A stretch of DNA of 64,000 bases, from contig DDDG01000025.1 in assembly GCA_002336245.1 (NCBI GenBank), forward strand, positions 26,248 to 90,247, written 5' to 3'. Within the stretch, counting starts at the first letter, position 1. Each line of letters opens with the position of its first letter. The notes beneath the pieces are model-generated. The model worked only from the letters and a program-made list of their open reading frames with translations, did no database searches and was not told the origin of the DNA. A program made the position numbers and the translations under genes. The stretch comes from Flavobacteriales bacterium UBA1986 (GTDB lineage Bacteria > Bacteroidota > Bacteroidia > Flavobacteriales_G > Salibacteraceae). Shown here one piece after another: positions 51,449 through 60,248 of this stretch.

Positions 51449-53902
51449 ATGAAACGCCTCATTCTTGCCCTTTTGGTCCTGGTTGTTATAGCAGCAGGAG
51501 TACTCATTTTCTTAAACGATTCAAGCGAAAAAACAAAGCCAGAGGTAAAGACTGCCGTGGTTCCGGAGGCAAATCCGTACGCGGATCCAAGCTACAGTCC
51601 AAAAGCCTTATTCGCTTTGCCGTCATACAATATGGTAGATGGCAATGGAGAAGTGTTCGGTAGCGAAGACCTAGCAGGACAGGTGTACTTCATTTTTACC
51701 TTCTCTGGAAATTGCGACGAACCTTGCTCAAGTTCATTGGCTGTCTTGAAGTCTGCTAAGAATACCATGGAACAGAGCTTCAGAACATGGAATGAATTGG
51801 CTTATGTGGCCATCAATTCGGATGAGTCAATCACTCAAGAGGGGCTAGCTGAATTTGCTGAGAAGAACGATTTGAAAGATTCTTGGTACATGCTCAGAAC
51901 ATGGATTGACTTCCCACAGAACGTCCTTCCTGCAGATTACAATCCCGAGCAAGAAGTGATGCTCGTTGACCGTGAAGGCCTAGTACGAGCGCGCTTCAAT
52001 CTTTCTGATGAAGGAGTGGAAGAGAAGATCATTCAGCTTACAAGAAGAGTTCTGCGAGATCCTCATAAGAGGATAGCTGACCCCTTAGAAATCATCAACC
52101 CAGAATGGCTCGACAAGCGCATGGTGGCTCAGCTCAAGAAGCGAGACCGCATTCAAAGCTTTGTTGATTTCAGTTTTGAGGATAAAGTGCAGGAAAGTCA
52201 AATCGCTTGGCGACATCAGGTGGCCGATGATGCTGGAAAGACTTATAAGCCTAGCCATTACGATCATGGAAATGGAATCCTTACTGCCGATGTAGATGGC
52301 GACCAATTGTTGGATTTGTATTTCATATCTCAAATTGGCGAGAATCAATTGTGGAAGAACGTGGGCGGTGGAAGGTTTCAGAACATCACTGCCAATAGCG
52401 GACTTGCTCTTCGCGACTTAGTATGCGTGTCAGGGGCCTTTGCCGACATCGACAACGATGGTGATCAAGATCTATTTGTTACGTCCATTCTGGGTGGAAA
52501 CAAACTCTTTGAGAACAACGGAAAAGGAAACTTCAAGGACATCAGTAAAGCTTCAGGGCTCAATTATAAAGGGCATTCTGCAGGAGCAAGCTTCTTCGAT
52601 TACGACAAGGATGGCTTGCTCGACCTCTTTGTTTCGAATGTTGGGAAATTCACGACAGGAAAGACGAGCACCATGGAGGTGAAACACCCAAGTGAGCCAT
52701 TGCAGGATGGCAGCTATGAATTTCCAGAAGCGATGAAAGACGCCTTTTTTGGACACCTATTTCCAGATCGTAAGGAGCAAGGCATTCTTTACCACAACGA
52801 GGGCGGAAATCGATTTAAGAATGTGAGTGCCGAAATGAATCTTCAAGACACCTCTTGGACAGGAGATTCGCACCCTATGGATTTGAACGGCGACGGCTGG
52901 ACCGATCTATATCTCACCAATATGCAGGGCGACGATCAGTATTACGAGAATGTTGAGGGTAAGTCTTTCGTGAAGAAGAGTCGGGAAGTATTCCCGAAAA
53001 CCCCTTGGGGAGCCATGAGCATCGGTGTAAGCGACTTTGACGGCGATCAGGACCTGGATGTATTCATTTCAGATATGCACAGCGACATGGCTCAAGATTT
53101 CACTTATTGGGATGAGAAGAAAAAGAACCCAGTGAACTTTCCTCCGAAATTTCTTGTGAATTCCGATGGGATTTATGGCAATGCTTTCTTCAAGAATGGA
53201 GGAGACATGAAGTTTGAAGACGTGTCTATGCAAAATGGAGCGGAAAATCTATGGCCTTGGGGAATGACCGTTGGAGATGTGAACGCCGATGGTTTTGAAG
53301 ACGTCTTCGTAGCTTCAAGCATGAACTACCCATTCCGTTACGCAGTGAACAGCATGCTCATCAACGAGGGCGGTAAGTTTGCCGATGCTGAGTTCATCTT
53401 AGGTCTGGAACCACGCAAGAACAATCAGACTGCCACTTGGTGGTTCAACTACACCGACGAAAATACGGAAGTAGTGGAGAAATGGGGAGAGCAAGAAGTA
53501 TGGGCGGCCTTGGGTACGCGCAGTTCAGTATTCTTGGATTTGGATGACGACGGCGATTTAGACATCGTAACCTCAGAATTCAATAGCGCTCCAATGGTGA
53601 TGATGAGCAATTTGAGTGAGAAGAAGTCGGATTTGAATTTTGTGAAGATTCAACTCGAAGGAACCTCTTCGAACAGAAATGGATTTGGAGCAGTGGTGAA
53701 GGTTAATTCCGGTGGTAAGACCATCATGCGCCACAATCACGGGAAGAGTGGATACTTATCTCAGAGTGTAGCTCCATTGTACATTGGATTAGGTTCTTCA
53801 AATACGGTTGATAGCATCGAAGTCATTTGGCCTTCTGGGAAAACTCAGAAGCTTACTCAAGGAATCGCGCTGAACGGCACAACTAGGATAATAGAGGAAT
53901 AG
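51449..53902 (+). CDS. SCO-like thioredoxin domain fused to FG-GAP propeller and ASPIC/UnbV domain
   Basis: 817 residues, anchored by an N-terminal helix (about 4-22). Residues about 58-200 resemble SCO/SenC: MVDGNGEVFGSEDLAGQVYF, the CxxxC motif Cys89-DEP-Cys93, VAINSD and a closing strand MLVDREGLVRARF. The copper-binding His of SCO proteins is absent (NPEQEVML). From about 270 there are seven Ca-loop motifs DxDxDGxxD (VDGDQLLD, IDNDGDQD, YDKDGLLD, LNGDGWTD, FDGDQDLD, VNADGFED, LDDDGDLD), a seven-bladed propeller. The C-terminus is an ASPIC/UnbV domain (GYLSQSVAPLYIGLG, VIWPSGKTQ). It acts on the periplasmic or outer side; the role is unknown. Confidence 0.85.
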   Translation: MKRLILALLVLVVIAAGVLIFLNDSSEKTKPEVKTAVVPEANPYADPSYSPKALFALPSYNMVDGNGEVFGSEDLAGQVYFIFTFSGNCDEPCSSSLAVLKSAKNTMEQSFRTWNELAYVAINSDESITQEGLAEFAEKNDLKDSWYMLRTWIDFPQNVLPADYNPEQEVMLVDREGLVRARFNLSDEGVEEKIIQLTRRVLRDPHKRIADPLEIINPEWLDKRMVAQLKKRDRIQSFVDFSFEDKVQESQIAWRHQVADDAGKTYKPSHYDHGNGILTADVDGDQLLDLYFISQIGENQLWKNVGGGRFQNITANSGLALRDLVCVSGAFADIDNDGDQDLFVTSILGGNKLFENNGKGNFKDISKASGLNYKGHSAGASFFDYDKDGLLDLFVSNVGKFTTGKTSTMEVKHPSEPLQDGSYEFPEAMKDAFFGHLFPDRKEQGILYHNEGGNRFKNVSAEMNLQDTSWTGDSHPMDLNGDGWTDLYLTNMQGDDQYYENVEGKSFVKKSREVFPKTPWGAMSIGVSDFDGDQDLDVFISDMHSDMAQDFTYWDEKKKNPVNFPPKFLVNSDGIYGNAFFKNGGDMKFEDVSMQNGAENLWPWGMTVGDVNADGFEDVFVASSMNYPFRYAVNSMLINEGGKFADAEFILGLEPRKNNQTATWWFNYTDENTEVVEKWGEQEVWAALGTRSSVFLDLDDDGDLDIVTSEFNSAPMVMMSNLSEKKSDLNFVKIQLEGTSSNRNGFGAVVKVNSGGKTIMRHNHGKSGYLSQSVAPLYIGLGSSNTVDSIEVIWPSGKTQKLTQGIALNGTTRIIEE

Positions 53903-53905
53903 CCT

Positions 53906-55549
53906 TTAGTCTTTTAGCAAGCGCTTCTCCGCGAAACCATGAATGAATTGGTGAATGGGGAAGACGATGAGGGCAAGAACGAAGTTGGCGGCAAAGACCA
54001 GAATGGGCTGCCGATCTGAGAGTACTTCTATGTAAGGATCTAGAAGGATCAGAAGGAACTCGAACAATAGAATAAAGTTCAAGAAGATCAGGCCTTTTAG
54101 AAAGCCCCTAGTCACATTCACGCGAACCAAAAGCAGCATGGCTACCAGCAGGATGAAGATCCCAATCACAATCACTAGGTACTGAAGATTCGCGAAGCGC
54201 AAGCGTTCATGCTCTCGAAACTCCAGCTCTCTTTTTCGCAAATCGGCCTCACGCTTTGCTTCGAGCATACCGATTTCTTTGGCCTTATTGCGGTCGAAGA
54301 CCACCTCGTTCAATTCATGAAACTTTTGATGGTATTCTAAGGCCTTTTTGTAGTTGCCTATGCCGCTGTAAGCTTCAACTAGGTCGCTGTACCAGCTGAT
54401 GAGCACGCTTTGGTTTCCGAGCTTCTCATGTATTTCCACGGCTTGATTGATGTATCCAATCGCCATTTGGAAAAGGATGTCGTTCTTCTGAAGGAAAAGG
54501 AAGTTCGAAGTTTTCTCATGCCTTAGACTGTCTTGTGCCAGTTTGATGTAGAGCTTCCCAAGGTTTCCGAGGTTGTGGCCAATGCTCGTTTCGATGCCTA
54601 GATCGCGGTTGATGGCAAGTGCGTTGCTGATGTAGCTGTATGACTTATCGTAAAGCTCATCGGTTCGGTAGAGATTGGCAAGGTTCCCATAATTAATGGC
54701 CATCCCAGATTTGTCCTGAATTTTCCGGTAAATACCCAGCGCAATCTCATAGTGTTCCTCGGCCTTTTTGTAATCCTTTAAATTCCTGTAATAGAAGCCC
54801 AAGTTGCCGTAGGCGTTTGCTTGCCCACTGAGGTTGTGCATTTTAATATTCATCTCAAGACTTTTACTGTAAACCTCATAAGCCTTGTCGTAGAGTTCCT
54901 GAATGACGTATAGCGAACCCATATTCCCCAAATGTCGGGCAGCGCTCATGGAGTCGCCTTGCTCTTCAGCTATCAGAAGTGCTTTTTGGTAGGTTTCTAA
55001 GGCTCTCGGGTAATCGGCAAGGGCATCGTAGATTAAGCCTAGGTTACCAAGGTCCCGCTGAATGCCATCCAAATCTCCAATTTCTTCGGAAATGCCCAAG
55101 GCCTTCATGTAGTACTCTTGCGCTTGATAGTAGTCGGACTGCATGTCATAGATCACGCAGATGTTGGCGTAGTTTCGAGCTACTTCAGCTCTTAGACCAA
55201 GCTTTTGGTTGATTTGTAGTGCGCGTTGGTTTGATGTGAGTGCGGTATCGAACTCGCCGATTACGGTGAAGTTGATTGCTTGAGCGCGGTAAGCTCGGGC
55301 TTCACCTTCACGCCACTTGAGTCATTTACTTAAAGCGAGGGCCTCGGCGCTGAATGCTAGGCCTTTGAAAGGGTTGGTTCGGTAATATCCGATGCCGAGG
55401 TCTAAAAAGCGGTTTACCCGATGCGTGTCATTTCCTAAAGCATTTAAGCTGTAAGTGAGCGAATCGAGTTCTGCTTGACTTTGTGCCTGTATGGAATTTG
55501 AAAGCAGGAAAGAGGTGAGGAGGCAGAAAATGAATCGCCAGAAATTCAT
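53906..55549 (-). pseudogene. TPR membrane protein interrupted by an in-frame TGA
   Basis: From ATG 55549 a signal peptide (ending SIQAQ) and the start of a TPR array are read to TGA at 55324-55322. The same frame continues without a break (LKWREGEARAYRAQAINF...) through about eight TPR units and on to 53906. The long open part therefore lacks its signal unless the stop is ignored; the restored protein has 547 residues. After the TPRs come a coiled coil (NKAKEIGMLEAKREADLRKR) and about four membrane segments with LLDPYIEVLSDRQPILVF, as in the broken TPR protein at 31 kb. CGA to TGA would explain the stop. Confidence 0.85.
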
Positions 55550-55921
55550 GTTTGAAATGAAGTCAATCCTGAAGTCTTTAGAATGGGCTATTTTCTTTTT
55601 CTCTTCGTCGGTATGAATCGATTGACTGGACCGAGTCCTTCCTAAGGGAGAGCCTTTTATTGCGCCTCGACCTTCAATGTGGAAAGCGCTTCTTTTGATG
55701 AATTATCGAATAACATACCTATGGTGTTGACTCAGATTTCGTTTTTTATTATAATATAAACGCCACCTTATCAGTAATTTGAATTAAGTTATGTGCATTA
55801 TAAGTTCAGATGACAAAAACTAGCTTTCTTCGAAGCCAAGTGAACTCGGATATTGGACTTTCTGTAGCTTAGAAGAGAGAAAACCACGGCAGAGAAACTC
55901 CGCCGTGATTGTAATCTGATG
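55550..55921. other. 372-base intergenic region with a terminator-like hairpin
   Basis: No supported gene. At 55885-55907 there is a hairpin with 6-base arms CACGGC/GCCGTG, 14-40 bases downstream of the Kelch gene stop in its leftward direction and followed by GTTTTCTC; it is a modest terminator for that gene. The stretch 55735-55800 is markedly A/T-rich and may hold a promoter for the TPR gene, but no clear -33/-7 pair was found. Confidence 0.55.
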
Positions 55922-57124
55922 CTATGATTTTACGATCTTCTCGCGTACTGTGATGCCATCGGCACCTTCAATTTCCACGAAGTAAATTCCTGGAATGGTG
56001 GAGCTCAAATCCAAACGAAGAGACTCGCTTGTTGTGTTGGCTTCCATAATCAATTTGCCATCCAAGCTCAACATGCGCACCTTGAAGTTCGCAGTGCTTG
56101 TAATGTCGAGGAAATCGTCGGCTGGATTTGGGAAAAGGGAAGCAGTATTACTGTTCACTTCATCTTCACCAGCGACAAAAACAGTTTTGTTCAAGTCGTA
56201 TGCCCAAACATCGCGCAGGATGTTGCTGTTTTCATCTTCACCGGCAACATGATAAATGACGTCGTCAATGACGAAGGCTCCTGAAGCCCAACGCCCAGCT
56301 CCTGGATGAGGCTCTTGCTCGTACCATGTATCGTTGTCAGGACTGTAACGGTAGAATTCGCCTTCATCTAAATTTTGGTGATCAACACCTTCTCCTGAAA
56401 TGATGTAACCGTACCCGCCGTAATCGAATTGAGCTCCTGCTACGCGCTCTTCACCTGGGAAATCGTTCAATTCTGTCCATTCTCCATCAAGGGAGTTGAA
56501 CTTGTAGAAGTCGTTGAAGATGCCATTGCCATGACCAAAGCCTGCGTAGGCATCGGTTCCAATAGCGAAGTAATAAGGATGGTGTCTGGCCTTACCTGGA
56601 AGGTTGTCTTGTTGCTCCCAAGTGTCGGTTGCGATGTCATATTCCCACCAATCGCGCGTGTTTCCACTGGCATCGTCGCCAAGCCCAACGTACAATTTGC
56701 CGTTGCTTGTAATCACAAATGCTGGATGACGACGTCCTGTGCAACCACAGCTAGTAAGCTCTGTCCACTGGCCAGTGTTTGGATCGTATTCCCAAAGGTC
56801 ATTCAATCTCTGGTTTCCAGGGCCCAATCCGAATCCCATGTATGCTTTGCCGTTGTGTGCAGCACCATATGCAAATCCTCGTGCAGGTCCAGGGAAGCTG
56901 GGGAGTGTGGTCCAAGTATCGGTAGATGGGTCGTATTTCTGAACGTCGTTGAGAAGAACAAAAGGAGGAGCTACACCAGCCACCACATAACCTTCGCCAT
57001 TGAGTGTGAATGTTACTGGATGGTGACGTGAAAGTCCTGGTAGTGAGGCTTTTTCTTCCCAATCGGTTTGAGCGAAAAGAGTGATTCCGAAACAAAGAAG
57101 TATTGAGGTAAAAATCGTTTTCAT
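55922..57124 (-). CDS. Secreted Kelch-repeat propeller protein with T9SS sorting domain
   Basis: 400 residues from the ATG at 57124, with a signal peptide ending TLFAQ. Kelch motifs repeat about every 50 residues (YDPSTDTWTTLPSFPGPARG, YDPNTGQWTELTSCGCTGRR, YDIATDTWEQQDNLPGKARH, FNSLDGEWTELNDFPGEERV, YSPDNDTWYEQEPHPGAGRW), giving a six-bladed propeller. The C-terminal 75 residues (ASLFPNPADDFLDI, LSLDGKLI, GIYFVEI, REKIVKS) are a type A T9SS signal, so it is exported to the surface. Ligand unknown. Confidence 0.9.
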   Translation of the reverse strand: MKTIFTSILLCFGITLFAQTDWEEKASLPGLSRHHPVTFTLNGEGYVVAGVAPPFVLLNDVQKYDPSTDTWTTLPSFPGPARGFAYGAAHNGKAYMGFGLGPGNQRLNDLWEYDPNTGQWTELTSCGCTGRRHPAFVITSNGKLYVGLGDDASGNTRDWWEYDIATDTWEQQDNLPGKARHHPYYFAIGTDAYAGFGHGNGIFNDFYKFNSLDGEWTELNDFPGEERVAGAQFDYGGYGYIISGEGVDHQNLDEGEFYRYSPDNDTWYEQEPHPGAGRWASGAFVIDDVIYHVAGEDENSNILRDVWAYDLNKTVFVAGEDEVNSNTASLFPNPADDFLDITSTANFKVRMLSLDGKLIMEANTTSESLRLDLSSTIPGIYFVEIEGADGITVREKIVKS

Positions 57125-57179
57125 TCGTAGAGTTTTGAAGTGATTACAGCCTGATAACACGAGAACGACTGTGATTGTT

Positions 57180-57187
57180 CAAATGTA
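57180..57187 (-). promoter_or_regulatory. -7 box upstream of the Kelch gene
   Basis: TACATTTG on the minus strand (57187-57180), 55 bases before the ATG. A TTG with a 16-base spacer lies upstream, slightly short. Confidence 0.45.
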
Positions 57188-57335
57188 ACTTTTATTCAAT
57201 ATGCAAGAATGTGAGCTCCACGACAGATTGAGTGAAAGGCTTCACCCATCGCATAAGCAGTCATAGGGATTCAATTAAATCACTGACTTTAAGCGTCTTG
57301 AACTATGTGGTGAGAAGTTCTTGAATATCAATATT

Positions 57336-57806
57336 TCAAGCGAGCTTGTCAATCCGTCCCTCATCGTCGTTGAAGCTGTAGCTCGAATTCTTCTCTAAAT
57401 TCAACATAGCCTTTGCCAGTGGCGCTAGATTTGAAACGCAGAATACTTTCGTTCCTTCGACGAGCACTTCCCCAACACTGGCTGAAATATAGAAGAGTTT
57501 CGATGAAGCCTGCACGAGCGCGCCAACTTGGACCTTTGTCTGATTTTGACGAGGATCTAGACGCTCTAATTGAATGAAGGAACGCTGAAGTTGAGCGTGG
57601 TTGATTTCGATCTTTTCCAATTCCTGACGAGCCATCTCCTTTGAGGTTTCATGCTTATCGCCTGCGCTTCCTTTCGTTTCTGACTGCAGAGATTCCTTTG
57701 CTTCCATCATTCTTTGCTCGCTCACGGCAATGCGCTCCTTGAGCATTCCTAGACAAGTTGCATGAACGCGAATTTTGAATTCTAGGAAAGGATTGGCTGA
57801 GGGCAT
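57336..57806 (-). CDS. GreA/GreB-like coiled-coil protein
   Basis: 156 residues from the ATG at 57806, which overlaps the stop of the upstream thioredoxin-like gene (TAATG). It begins with a basic helix and a long coiled coil (ERIAVSEQRMMEAKESLQSE, TKGSAGDKHETSKEMARQEL, about 30-85), then a small beta domain (VQVGALVQASSKLFYI, VGEVLVEGTKVFCVS). The pattern follows transcript-cleavage factors of the GreA type, including the acidic helix tip region. Many Bacteroidota homologues carry the misleading name 3-oxoacyl-ACP synthase; no ketosynthase motif is present. It probably acts on RNA polymerase. Confidence 0.75.
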   Translation of the reverse strand: MPSANPFLEFKIRVHATCLGMLKERIAVSEQRMMEAKESLQSETKGSAGDKHETSKEMARQELEKIEINHAQLQRSFIQLERLDPRQNQTKVQVGALVQASSKLFYISASVGEVLVEGTKVFCVSNLAPLAKAMLNLEKNSSYSFNDDEGRIDKLA

Positions 57807-58387
57807 TACTTCCACTTGATGTTGCAACCCATGCTGGGGTGTTGTACTTCAGAAACTTCCCGACCTGCCAATACAGCGTCCAAAGCACCCGACAAATCTT
57901 TCCCCGTTGCTTTGCCCATATTGGGTCGAGTTTCGTCAAAGCGTCCTCGATATACGCAGGCCAAGTTTTGGTCGAATACAAAAAAGTCGGGAGTGCATTC
58001 TGCTTTGTAAGCTCGTGCTACTTCTTGGGTTTCGTCGTAGAGGTAGGGGAAAGGGTAGCCCAAAGTTTTGGCTACTTCTGTCATTCGTTCTGGAGAATCT
58101 TGGGGATGCGTTTCTATGTTGTTGCTGCTGATGGCAATGAATTGAATTCCCTTCGCTTGATATTCGTTTGTGACATGCACAAGCGCCTCGTTCACATGAA
58201 GCACGTACGGGCAGTGATTGCAGATGAACATCACCACCGTGGCCTTTGGAGACTTGAGAGTGAAGTCGCTATCGCCATGCTTCAGCGCCCGAGGGAGTGA
58301 GAGTTGAGAGCCAGAAACGGTGTCGAGGAGAGTGAATTCGGGAGCTTTAGTTCCCAGTTCCATCATGCTGGATTCTACAAGAGACAT
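57806..58387 (-). CDS. Thioredoxin-fold (peroxiredoxin-like) protein
   Basis: 193 residues, cytoplasmic. The AhpC/TSA-like fold is seen as LGTKAPEFTLLDTVSG, then VVMFICNHCPYVLHV with a CxxC pair (CNHC), FIAISSNNIETHPQDS and CTPDFFVFDQNLACVYRG. The CNHCP motif is typical of a widespread thioredoxin-like family with a TlpA-like fold. It should reduce disulfides or peroxides. It is translationally coupled to the GreA-like gene. Confidence 0.85.
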   Translation of the reverse strand: MSLVESSMMELGTKAPEFTLLDTVSGSQLSLPRALKHGDSDFTLKSPKATVVMFICNHCPYVLHVNEALVHVTNEYQAKGIQFIAISSNNIETHPQDSPERMTEVAKTLGYPFPYLYDETQEVARAYKAECTPDFFVFDQNLACVYRGRFDETRPNMGKATGKDLSGALDAVLAGREVSEVQHPSMGCNIKWK

Positions 58388-58459
58388 AGGTGATATTTTG
58401 CTGTGAAGTTAATTTTCCTGCACAATTAAAAAGCTTCTAATGCTTTGGTTGAAACGGGT

Positions 58460-60247
58460 TCAATCTAGTTCTTCAGTTACCTCTCCGCAGCCAAGCATTG
58501 AAGATCCGAAGTAAGGATTTTTAATTTCACGGGAAAGGCTTAGCCAACTAGCTCCCTTGTTGCCATCTGCCATTGGGCAGAACTGAACGTACAGCACCTC
58601 ATCTAAAGGCTTGAAAGAATTCGCCATTTCGCGCATAGCCTGAGACAATAATTGAAAAGCCTCCCGGAGCTCTGCTATGTTTTCGAAGTGTGCAACATGC
58701 TCTATAGCCAGCTTCGACTCCTTGCTTAGGTCCATCCATATTTGATGTTGCTTTCCTGAGAAAAGAGACATATCGATGTTGTCCAAGTCTTTTTGGACTA
58801 GAGTTGCAGCCTGTTGGGCTCCTTCGAAATCATCCTCGACCAGAGCGTCTTTAAATTTCAAGTAGTCGGTGAAAAGCTCGGTGAGTGCTTCCTTTGAATT
58901 TATAGCAGTTTTTTGCTGCTCATTTTCCCTGATTGTTGATTTGGTAGGGGGTGTTGAAGCGGAATTGGCAGCGTGGTTGTGACCTGTCATAGCAGGGCCT
59001 CCGTCTGGGCTCATCATACTTGGTTTCCCAGCCAACTGTGCTGCCGCATCAATGCTGAAGGTGCCTTTTACGGCAATTTCCTCTCCTGGCTTTAAGCCCG
59101 CTTCAATAATGTAGCTATCACCCAAGGTCGGTCCTAATGTAACCTGTCTTAAAAGAAAATTGATCCCATTTTCAGTTTGCTCTTTCACGTATACTACAGA
59201 TCGTACTCCTGTCCACAAAACCGCCGATTTTGGAATAATGAGGGCTTCAGAATTACCCGCCGCTTGTGCTTCAAGTATTCCGGAGACAAACATTTCAGGC
59301 TTCAGCAGAAGGTCTTTGTTTGTTGCTTCTAGTCGTGCTTTCACAACTCTCATAGTAGGATGAACCACTGGATCGATGTAGGTGATTTTGCCCTTGAACT
59401 GTTTACCGGGCAAAGCGGATACAGTGAATGAGACCGAGTTTCCGGTTTTTACCCAAGCTAAGTCACTTTCGTACAGATCCAAAAGAACCCAAACCGATGA
59501 TAAATCGACCAACTTGTACAAAGACTGTCCTCCCTTTATATAATCGCCAAGATTGACATTCTTTTCGGTGAGGAAGCCCGATACATCAGCATGAATGGGA
59601 AAGGTTTCCATTGCCTCTCCACTGCTGATAATTTGGTCAATCTTATTGTCTGTCAATTTCCAGTTTTTGAGTTTTGCCCGAGCGGCATGGTAAAGCGCGG
59701 GCTGACTTTCCTTGATCTTATTGGCTTCAAAAAGTTCTTCTTGAGCGGTGACTAATTCTGGTGAGTAGACATAGGCAATGGGCTCATCTTTCGTCACGTA
59801 CTCTCCAATATTGTTGACGAGAAGCTTTTCTATTCTACCTGAAATGTGGGAAGATTGTAAGTAGGCGAGGCCTTCATTGACTTGTACCTTTCCATTCAAT
59901 CTCATCGATTTGAAGGCTGATTTTTTGCTCACAATAACTGTAGAGACATTTGCCAATTTCATAGCAGTGGGAGACATAGAAACAGCCATTGGGTTAATTT
60001 CTAGATCATTTTCATTCTCAAGAGGGATTAAATCCATTCCGCAAATTGGACATGAGCCAGACTCATTGCTTCGGATCTGGGGATGCATTGAGCAGGTCCA
60101 AATCGTTTCAGGGGATTCCATAGATAAGTGATCGTGTTCTATGGCGTCAGTTTTTGCTGTTCTTCCAAAAAGTAACCAGCCAAACAACAAGCCAATGACC
60201 AGCGTGGTGAGAGCTACAACTACTGTTGTTTTTTTAATATTTTCCAT
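58460..60247 (-). CDS. cusB: CusB-type periplasmic adaptor with heavy-metal-binding domain
   Basis: 595 residues: N-terminal membrane anchor (about 8-28), heavy-metal-binding domain (about 50-75, WTCSMHPQIRSNESGSCPIC, then GMDL), membrane-fusion core with hairpin (QSSHISGRIEKLLV, AYVYSPELVTAQEELFEA), beta-barrel domain (PGKQFKGKITYIDPVVHPTM), and a C-terminal DUF3347 domain (about 455-595, KSTIRENEQQ then ALTELFTDYLKFKDALVED). It links an RND copper/silver pump to the outer-membrane channel. It follows the CopA gene by 1 base. No RND pump gene is present beside it. Confidence 0.92.
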   Translation of the reverse strand: MENIKKTTVVVALTTLVIGLLFGWLLFGRTAKTDAIEHDHLSMESPETIWTCSMHPQIRSNESGSCPICGMDLIPLENENDLEINPMAVSMSPTAMKLANVSTVIVSKKSAFKSMRLNGKVQVNEGLAYLQSSHISGRIEKLLVNNIGEYVTKDEPIAYVYSPELVTAQEELFEANKIKESQPALYHAARAKLKNWKLTDNKIDQIISSGEAMETFPIHADVSGFLTEKNVNLGDYIKGGQSLYKLVDLSSVWVLLDLYESDLAWVKTGNSVSFTVSALPGKQFKGKITYIDPVVHPTMRVVKARLEATNKDLLLKPEMFVSGILEAQAAGNSEALIIPKSAVLWTGVRSVVYVKEQTENGINFLLRQVTLGPTLGDSYIIEAGLKPGEEIAVKGTFSIDAAAQLAGKPSMMSPDGGPAMTGHNHAANSASTPPTKSTIRENEQQKTAINSKEALTELFTDYLKFKDALVEDDFEGAQQAATLVQKDLDNIDMSLFSGKQHQIWMDLSKESKLAIEHVAHFENIAELREAFQLLSQAMREMANSFKPLDEVLYVQFCPMADGNKGASWLSLSREIKNPYFGSSMLGCGEVTEELD

Positions 60248-60248
60248 C

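Noticed and set aside
55322..55324. TGA read as selenocysteine in the TPR gene
   Set aside because: TPR proteins have no known selenocysteine, the position has no redox context, and I saw no selenocysteine machinery in the window.
56429..57031. 200-codon open frame antisense to the Kelch gene
   Set aside because: It is entirely inside the Kelch repeats on the opposite strand; the repeated codons of the propeller keep the mirror frame open.
57336..57806. 3-oxoacyl-ACP synthase
   Set aside because: This common database label for the family does not fit; there is no Cys-His-Asn ketosynthase site and the protein is a coiled coil plus a small beta domain like GreA.
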